DNA from: Xanthomonas hortorum pv. cynarae
GTDB taxonomy: Bacteria; Pseudomonadota; Gammaproteobacteria; Xanthomonadales; Xanthomonadaceae
Reading direction: 5' to 3'
Assembly: GCF_002939985.1 (NCBI RefSeq)
Contig: NZ_MDFM01000041.1
Coordinates: forward strand, 1 to 37,366
DNA: 37,366 bases
The notes beneath the pieces are model-generated. The model had not been told where the DNA came from and did no database searches. It saw only the letters and a program-made list of their open reading frames with translations. The position numbers and the translations under genes were made by a program. How positions within the stretch are numbered: position 1 is the first letter of the stretch; each line of letters starts with the position of its first letter. Shown piece by piece: positions 22,466 through 31,007 of this stretch.

Positions 22466-23599
22466 TCACCGCACCGGCACGCGCACGCGGATGCCTTCCC
22501 CGGAAAACCACGGCTCCACCGGCATGCGCCGCTGCACCCACATATCGCCCATCATCCGGTCCAGCCCGCGGGCCAGCCCGGTGACCAGCCCCGCGCCCGG
22601 GGTGAAGGTCAGTTCGCCAAAATAGATTTTCCCGCGCTGGATATACCAGTCCACCCGCACGTAATCGCAGTCGCTCGCCAGCACCTTGCTCAGTTCCAGT
22701 GCCTGCTCCAGCAGCGCCGGCGCGCAGGGCGGCGTGCGCCCGTCGTCGCGGATGCGGTGGAAGGCCGTGTGCAGGTTATCGACGAAGAAGGTCATCGCCA
22801 GCTTCGGTGTGTCGAAGCGGCCGTAGATCACCTGCAGCACGTAATGAAAATTGCCGTCCGCCTGCCGGAACATGTGGAACTTGTAATCCACCGGCACCTG
22901 CTGCGCCTCGCCGATGTACCGCTCCACCAGAATGCGCGGCGGGATATCGCGGTAATGGATCTCGCGCACCATCTCGGAGAAGTCGATCCGCAGCCATTGG
23001 CCGCAGCGCTCGATGATGCGGCGCTTCTGCACCGCATCCGGCTCGTCGCGCACCACTTGCACCATGGCCGCACCGTGGTTGGCCTTGATCACGGTCTGCC
23101 GCCAGCGTGGCAGCTGCAACAACTCGTGTGGGTCGGTGCTGTCCATCAGCAGCGGCACCAGGTGCGCCTCACCGATCCTGGCCGCCACATAGGAGCGCAC
23201 CGCAAACTTGTCTGCCAGACGCGTGTACAGCGGGTAATCGCCGTGCACGCATTTGCGGTAGAGAATTTTTTCGTTGAAGCATTTCGGCGCATACAGATCC
23301 GGCAGCCGCCCGAACGTATGCAGGAAGTGGAGCCGGTCCTGGTGCCGCCAGGGCAGTGTTCTCAGCAGGCTGCGTGCGCCTTTGCGCAGCAGCCGTTTGA
23401 GACTGGGTGTCCCTGGCGCTGGCGCTATTGCTGGCGTTGGCGTCGATGTCGGCACCGGCACCGGCACGCGTGGCAACGCGGCCATGCGGCGATGACCAAA
23501 CGACGACGTCAACGACGGCGGCATGACCGCCCATCCCTGTCCTGTCACACCACGCCCGCCCAATGGCTGCGGGTGCAGCCCTATCGTGTTGTCGGTCAT
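22466..23599 (-). CDS. TupA-like ATP-grasp protein
   Basis: A 377-residue protein of the TupA-like ATP-grasp family, often placed in polysaccharide gene clusters and annotated as glycosyltransferase-related. Recognisable blocks are LPDLYAPKCFNEKILYRK, YTRLADKFAVRSYVAARIGEAHLVPLL, TVIKANHGAAMV, ILVERYIG, and the acidic metal site in DYVRVDWYIQRGKIYFGELTFTPGAG. ATP-grasp enzymes ligate a carboxylate to an amine or similar nucleophile. The N-terminal 65 residues are Pro/Val/Thr-rich and variable. ATG 23599 follows AAGGA at good spacing. It stands alone and is divergent from a repeat-bearing intergenic region. The polymer it modifies is unknown. Confidence 0.8.
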   Translation of the reverse strand: MTDNTIGLHPQPLGGRGVTGQGWAVMPPSLTSSFGHRRMAALPRVPVPVPTSTPTPAIAPAPGTPSLKRLLRKGARSLLRTLPWRHQDRLHFLHTFGRLPDLYAPKCFNEKILYRKCVHGDYPLYTRLADKFAVRSYVAARIGEAHLVPLLMDSTDPHELLQLPRWRQTVIKANHGAAMVQVVRDEPDAVQKRRIIERCGQWLRIDFSEMVREIHYRDIPPRILVERYIGEAQQVPVDYKFHMFRQADGNFHYVLQVIYGRFDTPKLAMTFFVDNLHTAFHRIRDDGRTPPCAPALLEQALELSKVLASDCDYVRVDWYIQRGKIYFGELTFTPGAGLVTGLARGLDRMMGDMWVQRRMPVEPWFSGEGIRVRVPVR

Positions 23600-23634
23600 G
23601 CCCAGATCCTTCTCGCCGGTTAATTGCGACGTTG

Positions 23635-23652
23635 GTCACATCTAAATGTGAC
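23635..23652. promoter_or_regulatory. Inverted repeat upstream of the ATP-grasp gene
   Basis: GTCACAT (23635-23641) and ATGTGAC (23646-23652), a perfect 7-bp palindrome around CTAA, 36 bases before the start codon. The half-sites contain TCACA/TGTGA but in the order opposite to a CRP/Clp site, so a different regulator or an RNA hairpin in the leader is likelier. Confidence 0.4.
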
Positions 23653-24227
23653 TTACAGCACGATATACGGAAAATTCAGACCAGGGATGCATTTCGTCTC
23701 AGGCGCTCCAATTTCATGCAAATCAGATCGCGTCACTTCCTTGAAAGCCTTACGCAGCAAGCGATCTGGCCTTCAGCCACATATGGCGGCCCGCCGCGCG
23801 GGGCGCACCGTGTGGCCTGTTTTGCCCACTCTTGCGCCAGCAGCCAGGACAGCTGGGCGGGTGCGACCTGCGGCCCCAACCGCACGGCAAAACGTGCAAC
23901 CGGGGGGGGAGCGACACGCCACATCCGGCCACGCGCCACCTGCGTTGTGCGGCCTCAACCGCCGTTATCTGCAGCCCGCAAAGTGCGGGCTGCGAGCAGT
24001 GCAGGCCAAAGGCGGCGGAGTCGGCCTGCTTTGCCCAACAGACGTGGCGAACACTCCCCTCTGCCCCCGGGAGAGGGGCCGGGGGTGAGGGTAGGGAGGA
24101 GGCGGTGTGTGTTGACTGCCAGCGCAGGCCTGCAATCAGAGGCCAGCAATCAAAGAACGCATTCGCATCGCAGGCCAACATCAAGCACCATCACGCTTGA
24201 CCACTGCAGCCCGCAACGGATGGCACC
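23653..24227. other. Long intergenic region with repeat material
   Basis: About 570 bases without a supportable gene, between the divergent ATP-grasp and lipoprotein genes. It is GC-rich and contains a run of eight Gs near 23910 and a REP-like palindrome at 24050-24094. Open frames here lack a plausible start and protein-like composition. Confidence 0.45.
24050..24094. repeat. REP-like palindromic intergenic element, copy 2
   Basis: CCCCTCT (24056-24062) and AGAGGGG (24072-24078) form a hairpin, followed by CCGGGGGTGAGGGT, the reverse complement of the ACCCTCACCCC arm seen at about 5250. It is therefore the same repeat type as at 5250-5368 in the opposite orientation, without the internal stems of that copy. 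Confidence 0.55.
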
Positions 24228-24941
24228 ATGCGCGTAAAAACGTTCCTGCCCCTGGCGGCACTGTGCATTGCACTTGCCGCTTGCGAAAAAACAGACCAAC
24301 CAGCGCAAACCGGCAAGGCGTCAACGTCTGCGCTTGCTACACCCCCAACTGCCACTGGCCAGCGCAACGCCGCAACAATGCCGCCCGATCACGCGGCCAA
24401 CATCAAGCCGCCTTCTGTGAGCCAGGAAGCAAGACGCTATCTATGCCCGCAGGGTCCCAATGCCTGCAGGGTCAGTGGGCCATTGGTTGCCAACTCGGAT
24501 GCAGAAGCGCAGTGGCTGTGGACCCACGGCTACCCGACAGAGGACGAACTCGCCCGGTTGGAAACCTTGAACCTGGACCAGCTCAAAGCGGAGTCGCAAG
24601 CAGGCAACAAGGCCGCCACCGTGATTTACGGCAAAAAGACCGCACTCACTGGGCCCTTTTATAAGGGGATCGATATATTGCGGCGCGCCGCAGTGGCCGG
24701 AAATCTGTATGCCTATTACGGGCTGTCGGATGTGTACGCCAGCGACTCCAACAACAAAAACCTGGTCGACAGTCTGGCGTATCTGCGCCTGGCTTATCTA
24801 TTGGGCGATGCAAAAGCCTCGGCCGTCATCGCATCGCGTGGGTTGAGCCGTGTGGAAAACGTCGTTGCCGATGAGCGCGCCGCCTCACTCCACAAGACGT
24901 TTTCCAACTACCAGCGCGCCTCGCCAAGACCGTTGGAATAA
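24228..24941 (+). CDS. Lipoprotein with Sel1-like repeats
   Basis: A 237-residue lipoprotein. The signal MRVKTFLPLAALCIALAAC ends in the lipobox LAAC with Cys19. A Thr/Ala/Pro-rich linker (about 20-65) leads to a helical C-terminal region with alpha-alpha repeat character: ESQAGNKAATVIYGKK, DILRRAAVAGNLYAYYGLSDVYAS and SLAYLRLAYLLGDAKASAVIASRGL resemble Sel1-like repeats (A..G...A...LG..Y). Such proteins scaffold periplasmic or envelope partners. ATG 24228 has GGATGG nearby. It converges on the LysR gene, with only four bases between the stops. Confidence 0.75.
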   Translation: MRVKTFLPLAALCIALAACEKTDQPAQTGKASTSALATPPTATGQRNAATMPPDHAANIKPPSVSQEARRYLCPQGPNACRVSGPLVANSDAEAQWLWTHGYPTEDELARLETLNLDQLKAESQAGNKAATVIYGKKTALTGPFYKGIDILRRAAVAGNLYAYYGLSDVYASDSNNKNLVDSLAYLRLAYLLGDAKASAVIASRGLSRVENVVADERAASLHKTFSNYQRASPRPLE

Positions 24942-24945
24942 ACGT

Positions 24946-25851
24946 CTATCGCTGCGAGCAGGAGGGGGCGTTGAGTTGCGGAATCTTCGCAAACGCCTCG
25001 GCAATAAAATCCATAAACACAATCGCCCGCTTGGCCACCAGGCGGTTGGCGGCATACATGATGTGCATGGGCACCGCAGGGCCAGCGAACGCACTGAGCA
25101 CGATCTGCAGATGCCCGGCGTTGAGCCCCTGTTCGAATAACCATTCCGGCCCCTGCCCGATGCCCAGGCCCGCGCTCACCGCCTCGCGCGCCGCTTCCGG
25201 CGAATTGACCCGGATCCTGCCGGTGACCGGCACGTCCACCTCCTTGAAGCGCCAGCTCGCCCCCGATGCCAACAAGGTGTACAGCACGCAATCGTGTTGG
25301 CGCAGGTCGTCGGGCACGATGGGGATGCCGCGCTCGGCAAGATAGTCCTTGCTTGCCACGCACACGCGCTTGAACGATCCAATTCGCCGTGCACGCAGCG
25401 CACTGTTTTCCAGGTGGCCGATGCGGATGGCAAGCTCCGCACCCTCATCGAGCAGATTGACGAAGCGGTCGTTGATCTGCAGATCCAGCTCCAGGCCCGG
25501 AAAGCGCCGCAAAAACTCCGGCACCAGCGGCATCACATACTGATGCGACAACGCCGTTGGGCAGGCCACCCGCAATAACCCGGAAGGTTGCACGTTATCG
25601 CGCAGCGACATTTCCGACTCGCCCACCGCATCCAGGATGCGGCGCACCTCCGCGTAGTAGCGCTCTCCCTCCGGCGTCAGCACCAGCTTGCGGGTGGAGC
25701 GGTTGAGCAGCCGCGTGTGCAGATGTTCTTCCAACGCCGCCACGTGGCGGCTGACATTGGGCTGGCCCAAGCCCAGATCCCGCCCCGCAGCAGAAAAACT
25801 CCCGGTTTCCACCGCACGGGCAAAGCAGGTCATCAGCAGAAATCGGTCCAT
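24946..25851 (-). CDS. LysR-family transcriptional regulator
   Basis: A 301-residue LysR regulator. The N-terminal winged HTH reads MDRFLLMTCFARAVETGSFSAAGRDLGLGQPNVSRHVAALEEHLHTRLLNRSTRKLVLTPEGERYYAEVRRIL, followed by the periplasmic-binding-like effector domain beginning GLLRVACPTALSHQYVMPLVPEFLRRFPGLELDL. This wording fits the subgroup that usually regulates a neighbouring oxidoreductase. It is divergent from the SDR gene at 25987 across a perfect palindrome with T-N11-A form. The inducer is unknown. Confidence 0.92.
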   Translation of the reverse strand: MDRFLLMTCFARAVETGSFSAAGRDLGLGQPNVSRHVAALEEHLHTRLLNRSTRKLVLTPEGERYYAEVRRILDAVGESEMSLRDNVQPSGLLRVACPTALSHQYVMPLVPEFLRRFPGLELDLQINDRFVNLLDEGAELAIRIGHLENSALRARRIGSFKRVCVASKDYLAERGIPIVPDDLRQHDCVLYTLLASGASWRFKEVDVPVTGRIRVNSPEAAREAVSAGLGIGQGPEWLFEQGLNAGHLQIVLSAFAGPAVPMHIMYAANRLVAKRAIVFMDFIAEAFAKIPQLNAPSCSQR

Positions 25852-25864
25852 CGCCAGCCCATCA

Positions 25865-25887
25865 ATTCATGCGCAGATCGCATGAAT
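25865..25887. promoter_or_regulatory. LysR-type operator (T-N11-A palindrome)
   Basis: ATTCATGCG (25865-25873) and CGCATGAAT (25879-25887) form a perfect 9-bp inverted repeat around CAGAT. It contains the T-N11-A arrangement of LysR recognition sites (T25870, A25882) and lies 14 bases from the LysR start codon and 100 bases from the divergent SDR gene. It should serve both autoregulation and SDR control. Confidence 0.75.
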
Positions 25888-25986
25888 GGTATGTGGCGGG
25901 GACGTCTTCTAGCAAATTCAGCATGGGCGCACGCTGCACACCTCGAAGGCCGGCCACGCGCGGCAGGCCTCGCTCAGGAGCACCCT

Positions 25987-26739
25987 ATGTCCCGTTTAGC
26001 AGGCAAACGCACCCTCATCACCGGCGGCACCAGCGGTATTGGCCTGGAAACCGCCAGTCAGTTTCTTGCCGAAGGCGCCCGCGTCATCGTCACCGGCAAC
26101 AACCCCGAGTCCATTGCCAAGGCCAAGGCCGCGCTGGGCGCCGAGGTGCTGGTGCTGCGCGCCGATTCGGCCAGCGTCGCCGCGCAGCAGCAACTCGCGC
26201 AGGCGGTGCAGGCGCATTACGGCCAGCTCGACATCGCCTTCCTCAATGCCGGCGTCTCGGTATGGGCGCCGATCGAAGAGTGGAGCGAGCAGGCCTTCGA
26301 GGCCTCCTTCGCCATCAACGTCAAAGGCCCGTACTTCCTCCTGCAGTCGCTGCTGCCGGTGTTCGCCAACCCCGCCTCGGTGGTGCTCAACACCTCCATC
26401 AATGCACATGTGGGCGCGGCCCGCTCGTCGGTATATGCCGCGACCAAGGCGGCCTTCCTGAGCATGACCAAGACACTCTCCAGCGAACTGCTGGCGCGCG
26501 GCATCCGCCTCAACGCGGTGAGCCCCGGCCCGGTGGAAACCCCGCTGTACGACAAGCTCGGCATCCCCGACGCCTACCGCGACCAGGTCAACAAGGACAT
26601 TGCCGCCACCATCCCGTTCGGCCGGTTCGGCACCCCGGACGAAGTGGCCAAGGCCGTGCTGTACCTGGCCTCGGACGAATCCCGCTGGACGGTGGGCTCG
26701 GAAATCATCGTCGACGGCGGCCGCACGCTCAACGGGTGA
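25987..26739 (+). CDS. Short-chain dehydrogenase/reductase (SDR), LysR-controlled
   Basis: A 250-residue classical SDR. TGGTSGIG is at 12-19, NAG at 87-89, catalytic Ser in NTSINAH (137), YAATK at 150-154, and the C-terminal WTVGSEIIVDGGRTLNG typical of FabG-like enzymes. The Asn at the end of strand 2 (VTGNNPES) suggests NADP(H). GGAG lies six bases before ATG 25987; a longer reading from 25588 crosses the LysR gene and is rejected. Divergent from the LysR regulator and its palindrome. The substrate cannot be deduced. Confidence 0.92.
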   Translation: MSRLAGKRTLITGGTSGIGLETASQFLAEGARVIVTGNNPESIAKAKAALGAEVLVLRADSASVAAQQQLAQAVQAHYGQLDIAFLNAGVSVWAPIEEWSEQAFEASFAINVKGPYFLLQSLLPVFANPASVVLNTSINAHVGAARSSVYAATKAAFLSMTKTLSSELLARGIRLNAVSPGPVETPLYDKLGIPDAYRDQVNKDIAATIPFGRFGTPDEVAKAVLYLASDESRWTVGSEIIVDGGRTLNG

Positions 26740-26984
26740 GGTGTCTCGAATGCACTGCCCTGGACGGCGACCATCGTCGCCGGTAAGGCTGGATCTGAGT
26801 ACATGCCTGCCAGACAGTTCCCAAGCAATATCGTTAGAGCAAACGTTTCCCAAATCAACGCATTGGTGGATAAAGCATGATGCCGTCATGTCAGGTTGAC
26901 GTGCCTGCCGGTCGTGGCTAACGTGGGCCTCAACAACTAACCCTCATTGCTACGGGCTTGCACCTTAGGAGTCAGGGAGAAAAA

Positions 26985-27006
26985 GCCGGCCTTGGGCCGG
27001 TTTTTT
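26985..27006. terminator. Bidirectional intrinsic terminator
   Basis: CCGGCC (26986-26991), loop TTG, GGCCGG (26995-27000), flanked by A5 upstream and T6 downstream (27001-27006). The symmetric A and T tracts allow termination in both directions. It lies immediately before the truncated HxlR remnant, so the deletion or insertion that removed that gene's start may have joined here. Confidence 0.85.
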
Positions 27007-27010
27007 CATT

Positions 27011-27308
27011 TCTGAGAAACAGAAACGGCAAGGTGCAGCGCTACTCGGATCTGGAACGGCTGATTCCCGCCATCTCGCAGAAGAGGCTGGCCCAACAGCT
27101 GCGCCAGCTTGAACGCGACGGCCTGGTGCAACGCACCGTCTACGCGCAGGTACCGCCGCAGGTGGACTACCGCCTCACGCCATGGGGCCAGGCCCTGTGC
27201 CCTGCACTGGATGCAATGCTTACCTGGGGTGAAGCGCGGGAAGCAATCAGCCAAGCCAACACTGCCGAGTGGGCAGCTGAAGGGCTTGCTTGGCGCGGTA
27301 TCTCCTAG
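27011..27308 (+). pseudogene. HxlR-family regulator, N-terminally truncated
   Basis: The frame encodes GKVQRYSDLERLIPAISQKRLAQQLRQLERDGLVQRTVYAQVPPQVDYRLTPWGQALCPALDAMLTWGE, the second half of an HxlR winged helix including the wing. The opening CP and first helices (GGKW...L..L) are missing; upstream the frame simply runs through a transcription terminator. There is no ribosome binding site or plausible start in front of the conserved part. It is distinct from the intact HxlR gene at 20409. Confidence 0.7.
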
Positions 27309-27630
27309 AGCTTCTGCCGCGTTATCCGTAGGCGCACACCTGCCGGGCTCACATGATCGATCTAGTATGGCTTTGACACCATCTTGGTGGATGCGAGGCC
27401 AAACATGGCGACCAAAGACCTGCAACGCCTCCAAAACGCCGGCCTTATCAGCGCTTAGCCGCTAAATTAAGACTCGGATTCAGATCAAATAGGCCGAACT
27501 GAGTTGCGAAGCAGCTTTTTGGCTAGCTGTACACCTCTGCGGAATGGTCAGGCTCGAGCAGCCAAAAGTCGCGAAGTAGCCCAAAGTTGCTATACGCTTG
27601 AGCTTCTGTTCAGATTAATTCTATGTGGCC
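27309..27630. other. Intergenic remnant region
   Basis: About 320 bases without a supportable gene. A tiny frame at 27404-27457 encodes MATKDLQRLQNAGLISA, protein-like in character but ending after 17 residues; it may be a relic of a longer gene. From here on base composition falls below that of the preceding core genes, marking the left edge of the accessory island. Confidence 0.35.
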
Positions 27631-28185
27631 ATGCAGAAATTTTTCCATATCGATAAGCACAGCCGGCTGAAGCCCGGCCATGTCATTGCAGTGAATGAAA
27701 TAGGCTTGTCTTCGTTTGGAAGGAACTTCGCAGAGAAGTTCAGAGCAGCCGGCATGTCGTTCACTCCGCCATTTGAGGTTAGAACCTCGAACGAGATCCT
27801 CCGCCGCGAATACTTCCTTGAAGTTGCCAGGAGAATTTTTTCGGCGCAGGGGGCCAAGCTGAACTCTCGGCTTTCATCTCTGTTCTGTGTAGAAGAGTTG
27901 GAGTCCGCCAAGGAATTTGCCGCTCGCATGAAGTTGCCGGCTGGATCGCCAATCTTTGAAGTGGGAACGGCGTCTCCAGTGTCAAGGCACGACATGAGCT
28001 GGCTCGATTTCAGTTTTCCAGCTGATATCGAGTCCCGAATGCAGCACTATCACCTGTACTGGACTGGGCATTCGATCGATGAAAATATTTACCGCCCCAA
28101 TGGATTACCAGATGATCACAAATCACTGTTTGAAATTTTGATTCCTGGCGAGGTCACGATTGGGCAGCTTGTGGGAAAGACCTAG
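27631..28185 (+). CDS. DUF2441-like protein
   Basis: A 184-residue protein. The opening FFHIDKHSRLKPGHVIAVNEI, the central EVARRIFSAQGAKLNSRLSSLFCVEELESAKEFAARM and FEVGTASPV, and the later HYHLYWTG...EILIPGEVTIGQLVGKT follow the pattern I associate with DUF2441, thought to be related to ADP-ribosyltransferase-like folds. I am not certain of this assignment. ATG 27631 or the GTG six bases earlier could start translation; neither has a clear ribosome binding site. Low GC and position between decayed DNA and a HEPN-motif gene suggest recent acquisition. It could be a toxin or defence component. Confidence 0.5.
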   Translation: MQKFFHIDKHSRLKPGHVIAVNEIGLSSFGRNFAEKFRAAGMSFTPPFEVRTSNEILRREYFLEVARRIFSAQGAKLNSRLSSLFCVEELESAKEFAARMKLPAGSPIFEVGTASPVSRHDMSWLDFSFPADIESRMQHYHLYWTGHSIDENIYRPNGLPDDHKSLFEILIPGEVTIGQLVGKT

Positions 28186-28254
28186 GGAAGGTATGAGAAA
28201 TCCGCTAGACTTATTAATTCCAGCCTTCGGCGTGATAACGCATGCCGTGGCTGC

Positions 28255-29277
28255 CTAGCCACCAAGCTTGAACACAGGAAAGGCTGGGGCAAATTTCGCC
28301 ATGGGAATCGCAGCTGTGCAAAGTTTCCCCGTCTCTTGGAAGAAGCGCAGAAGCGTGACCCCAGGGTCCTCGGGTGCTTCCAAGCTATATCTTTTAAATG
28401 GCGCCAGCTGAATTGTCGACATAGCCCCTACTTTCGTTGCGGTTGTCTGGAAAAGAAGGGCCGTAGATGCATGATCTGCTGCCAATGGCTGCCTATGCAT
28501 AAAGCGGTTGCGCATTTCTCCAAGCTCAGTAAGCCAACCTGGCTCAGTTTCTGTACCCGCAGCAGTCAAGAGTAGATCTACGAACGGGTCAGATCGGAAT
28601 TTAGAATTCGCCTCCTTCTTGAGCCAACTGCAGAGCCTTGCAAAGCTATCAGTTCCCTTTTTCGCGTTAACGCCAATTGCAGCCAACGTAGCCAGGTAAT
28701 CTCTCGCCGCGCAAAGCTCCGCTACCAATGAGTGGATAGCAAGGTGCAAGTCGAACATTGCAACGTTGGAGAAGCGTCCTCCCGGTTTCCGGGGAAGGGC
28801 TAATGCCCACCGCAACTGCTCGTTATGCAGCCGGCAGACCTCTCGCATCCGTAGCCCAGCGAACTGCAGTGAAAGCGAAAGATAGTTAGCCAGTTCTGCG
28901 GTGACTTCATCGCCGGCCTCTCCCGCAGCAAATGAGATCCCATGCCAAGCATCGGCTGTCTTCTCACTTTTTCCAGTAACCCCTGGGAAAGGACTCCAAA
29001 ATTCGACCCGCTCCGGACTTTGCCCAACATGTACATGATTAGCTCCAACCAGGTAACTCCCAACCTCCGCAGCAACACCACACGCGTCATGGAATGACAT
29101 TGGCCCTATGTATGCATCTTTTGGGGTCACCTGTATTGGACCGAGTATTAACTCCTGCCGGCTTACGGGAAGAGCAACCAAGCCACCCGTGAAGTACAGA
29201 GTTTCCGACGATGTGCTAGGGACGAGCTTAACGTTAGTCATTGGAAGCGAGTCATATGGAGATGGGGACTTGTTCAT
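28255..29277 (-). CDS. Unknown protein with a HEPN-type RNxxxH motif
   Basis: A 340-residue protein not recognised as a named family. The first 130 residues look beta-rich; the middle (about 125-270) is helical and contains ELGEMRNRFMHRQPL, where R256-N-x3-H261 exactly matches the catalytic RNxxxH of HEPN ribonucleases in its usual place at the start of a late helix. An earlier helix (FAGLRMREVCRLHNEQLRWAL) could form the partner. HEPN proteins act as RNA-cleaving toxins or defence effectors, but non-catalytic HEPN proteins exist. The ATG at 29277 lacks an obvious Shine-Dalgarno. It is convergent with the DUF2441-like gene and has no evident antitoxin beside it. Confidence 0.55.
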   Translation of the reverse strand: MNKSPSPYDSLPMTNVKLVPSTSSETLYFTGGLVALPVSRQELILGPIQVTPKDAYIGPMSFHDACGVAAEVGSYLVGANHVHVGQSPERVEFWSPFPGVTGKSEKTADAWHGISFAAGEAGDEVTAELANYLSLSLQFAGLRMREVCRLHNEQLRWALALPRKPGGRFSNVAMFDLHLAIHSLVAELCAARDYLATLAAIGVNAKKGTDSFARLCSWLKKEANSKFRSDPFVDLLLTAAGTETEPGWLTELGEMRNRFMHRQPLAADHASTALLFQTTATKVGAMSTIQLAPFKRYSLEAPEDPGVTLLRFFQETGKLCTAAIPMAKFAPAFPVFKLGG

Positions 29278-29558
29278 GAATCGGCGGCTTCAGCCACTGG
29301 TCGAAAACCCGATACGGACAAACTGAATCGCTTCAACAGGTTTGAAATCTAAGACCGATGCCATTCCCTATCTCTTCGGGTCAAGCGCCAACCCCATTGA
29401 AGTAATCAGCAAGCGCACCTAAAGTGACGTCCTGGCAATGACGTGATCAGATTCAGTTATCCGGTCACAGCCACTACCAACTGAGTTACAGAAGATGTTT
29501 TATCGTAAGCTGTAATTACGGTACCACTTGCAAGAACTAAGCTTGTACGCATGCTTCC
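29278..29558. other. Intergenic region with a decayed tRNA-like stretch
   Basis: No gene seen. On the minus strand around 29450-29495 the sequence GTAACTCAGTTGGTAG resembles a tRNA D-arm, but the D-stem and the following anticodon-like stem do not pair properly and no T-loop or acceptor end follows. It may be a relic of a tRNA used as an integration site, or chance. Confidence 0.3.
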
Positions 29559-31007
29559 CTACAACGTCGGCAGCGGGCTGCGCGATTGCTGCTCTTGTGA
29601 ACGCCGCTGCTCCAACGACTGTTCCTGCGCACGCTCCTGTGCCAAGCGCTGATTGATCGTTTCTAGTTGCGCAAAGCTTTCTCGCAATGGCCGTTGCGCG
29701 GCCTCTGCCGTCGGCATATGCGCTCTCAGCTTTGCTGGGTCCTGCGGCTCGCCTTGCACCACAAACAGGGTCTGTGCAGCAGGCACATCCTTGGTCTTTT
29801 CGTTGAGCAACACGTGGTCGACTCGGGTCAACCCATTGTCCTTGGCCAGGGTGAGCAGGCTGGCCGTCATCCGCTCGCTGGTTACATCGAATGTGCGGCC
29901 GTTGGCGGCATCCAGCTGTTCCACCTTGCCGCGAATCTGCTGATGCATTGAGTGGTCTGGGTGGCCTGCATCTGCAGGCGTCAATTTGGGGCTGGGTTCA
30001 ACAGGCGTTGCCAGGTTTGGGGAGTTGATGCCGCGTGTACCGGTTTCCTTGAGTTGCACCATGCCATATCCGTCTTTGCCCAAATCCACAAGATTGAACG
30101 TCGAGGCAGACCCTAGGTCCAGCCCGTTGCGTTCCAATTGCCTTGGTTCTAGGCCCAGCGACTTGAGGTCGATGCGAACTTCCGGAGGCTGCCGGTCGTG
30201 AGCCAGATGGTTATAGTTCTTCGCGATGTGGCTGATGGCACTGACACCGTAGTAGTTGCGGTAATCGGAATCGCCGTGCGGCCCGAGCGTACCTCTACTG
30301 TCGTAGAAGCACTGCTCTACAGATTTGGTTAGCGCGTCGTTGCGTGCAAATGGGCGCGTCGTTAGCTCGTCGTAGCTCAGGCCGTTGGCAAATTGCGGAG
30401 GGTTTGTTTCTCTGTCTACGCAACGGGTGGTGGAGCGTTGGAGTAGCCGTAGCTCGACAATGTCATCCGGCATCGTCGGGCTTTGATGCTTGATACGGTC
30501 ATGCAGGGCGCGCATGCCGGAAATCTCGGACAATGCTTCATCTTCTCGGGTTGCGTCCAAGTACACCTGCGTCGGCCCCGTGAGGTCGACTTGACCCTCT
30601 CGGTTTTCATGGGCTTCCTGCATGCGGCTGCCCATGGTTTTTCCGAACTCTGCCAGTGCCTGGGTACGATGCTCAGCCAGCACACCATGCATCGTTTCGT
30701 GGCCCATGACCTCTGTCAGGTAATCGATGCGCTGGGTACCGCTGAAATCTGCGAAGGCTGCTTCGCTAATGTTGAGCGTTCCCGCCTTGCCATCCTTACC
30801 ATCCTGGAAGTGGCCGCCGTTGTTTTGGCCGTGCGAGACCGCAATCGCTCCTATCTGTTCTTTCTCAATCGCATTGCCTAATAAGTTCGATAGGTACGGC
30901 GATTCAGCGAGCGCTTGCCGAATGCTGGACTCGGCCTCTTTAGGAAGGCGTGGGTCTTCAGCCATCCGAGCTAGCAAAGGTTCAATTCGCGGATCAACAG
31001 GTGTCAT
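29559..31007 (-). CDS. Type IV secretion effector (X-Tfe), HExxH metallopeptidase with XVIPCD
   Basis: A 482-residue antibacterial effector candidate. N-terminal zinc-peptidase-like domain: HETMH at 103-107 and REDEALSEISG (154-163) as likely third-ligand segment, with YRNYYG near 249-254. From about 347 to 455 is the XVIPCD: HPDHSMHQQIRGKVEQLD, SERMTASLLTLAKDNGLTRVDHVLL, TLFVVQGEPQDPAKLRAHM, the VirD4-interacting domain of Xanthomonas T4SS effectors, with a Gln/Glu/Arg-rich tail. The substrate is probably in the target-cell periplasm (peptidoglycan or protein), since the cognate immunity is a lipoprotein. Its ATG overlaps the immunity gene stop (ATGA), and a strong GGAGGTGAT lies within the end of that gene. 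No T4SS structural genes are in the window. Confidence 0.88.
   Translation of the reverse strand: MTPVDPRIEPLLARMAEDPRLPKEAESSIRQALAESPYLSNLLGNAIEKEQIGAIAVSHGQNNGGHFQDGKDGKAGTLNISEAAFADFSGTQRIDYLTEVMGHETMHGVLAEHRTQALAEFGKTMGSRMQEAHENREGQVDLTGPTQVYLDATREDEALSEISGMRALHDRIKHQSPTMPDDIVELRLLQRSTTRCVDRETNPPQFANGLSYDELTTRPFARNDALTKSVEQCFYDSRGTLGPHGDSDYRNYYGVSAISHIAKNYNHLAHDRQPPEVRIDLKSLGLEPRQLERNGLDLGSASTFNLVDLGKDGYGMVQLKETGTRGINSPNLATPVEPSPKLTPADAGHPDHSMHQQIRGKVEQLDAANGRTFDVTSERMTASLLTLAKDNGLTRVDHVLLNEKTKDVPAAQTLFVVQGEPQDPAKLRAHMPTAEAAQRPLRESFAQLETINQRLAQERAQEQSLEQRRSQEQQSRSPLPTL

Noticed and set aside
29450..29495. tRNA-like D-arm sequence on the minus strand
   Set aside because: D-stem and anticodon-stem do not pair, and acceptor and T-arm are missing, so it cannot be called a tRNA gene.
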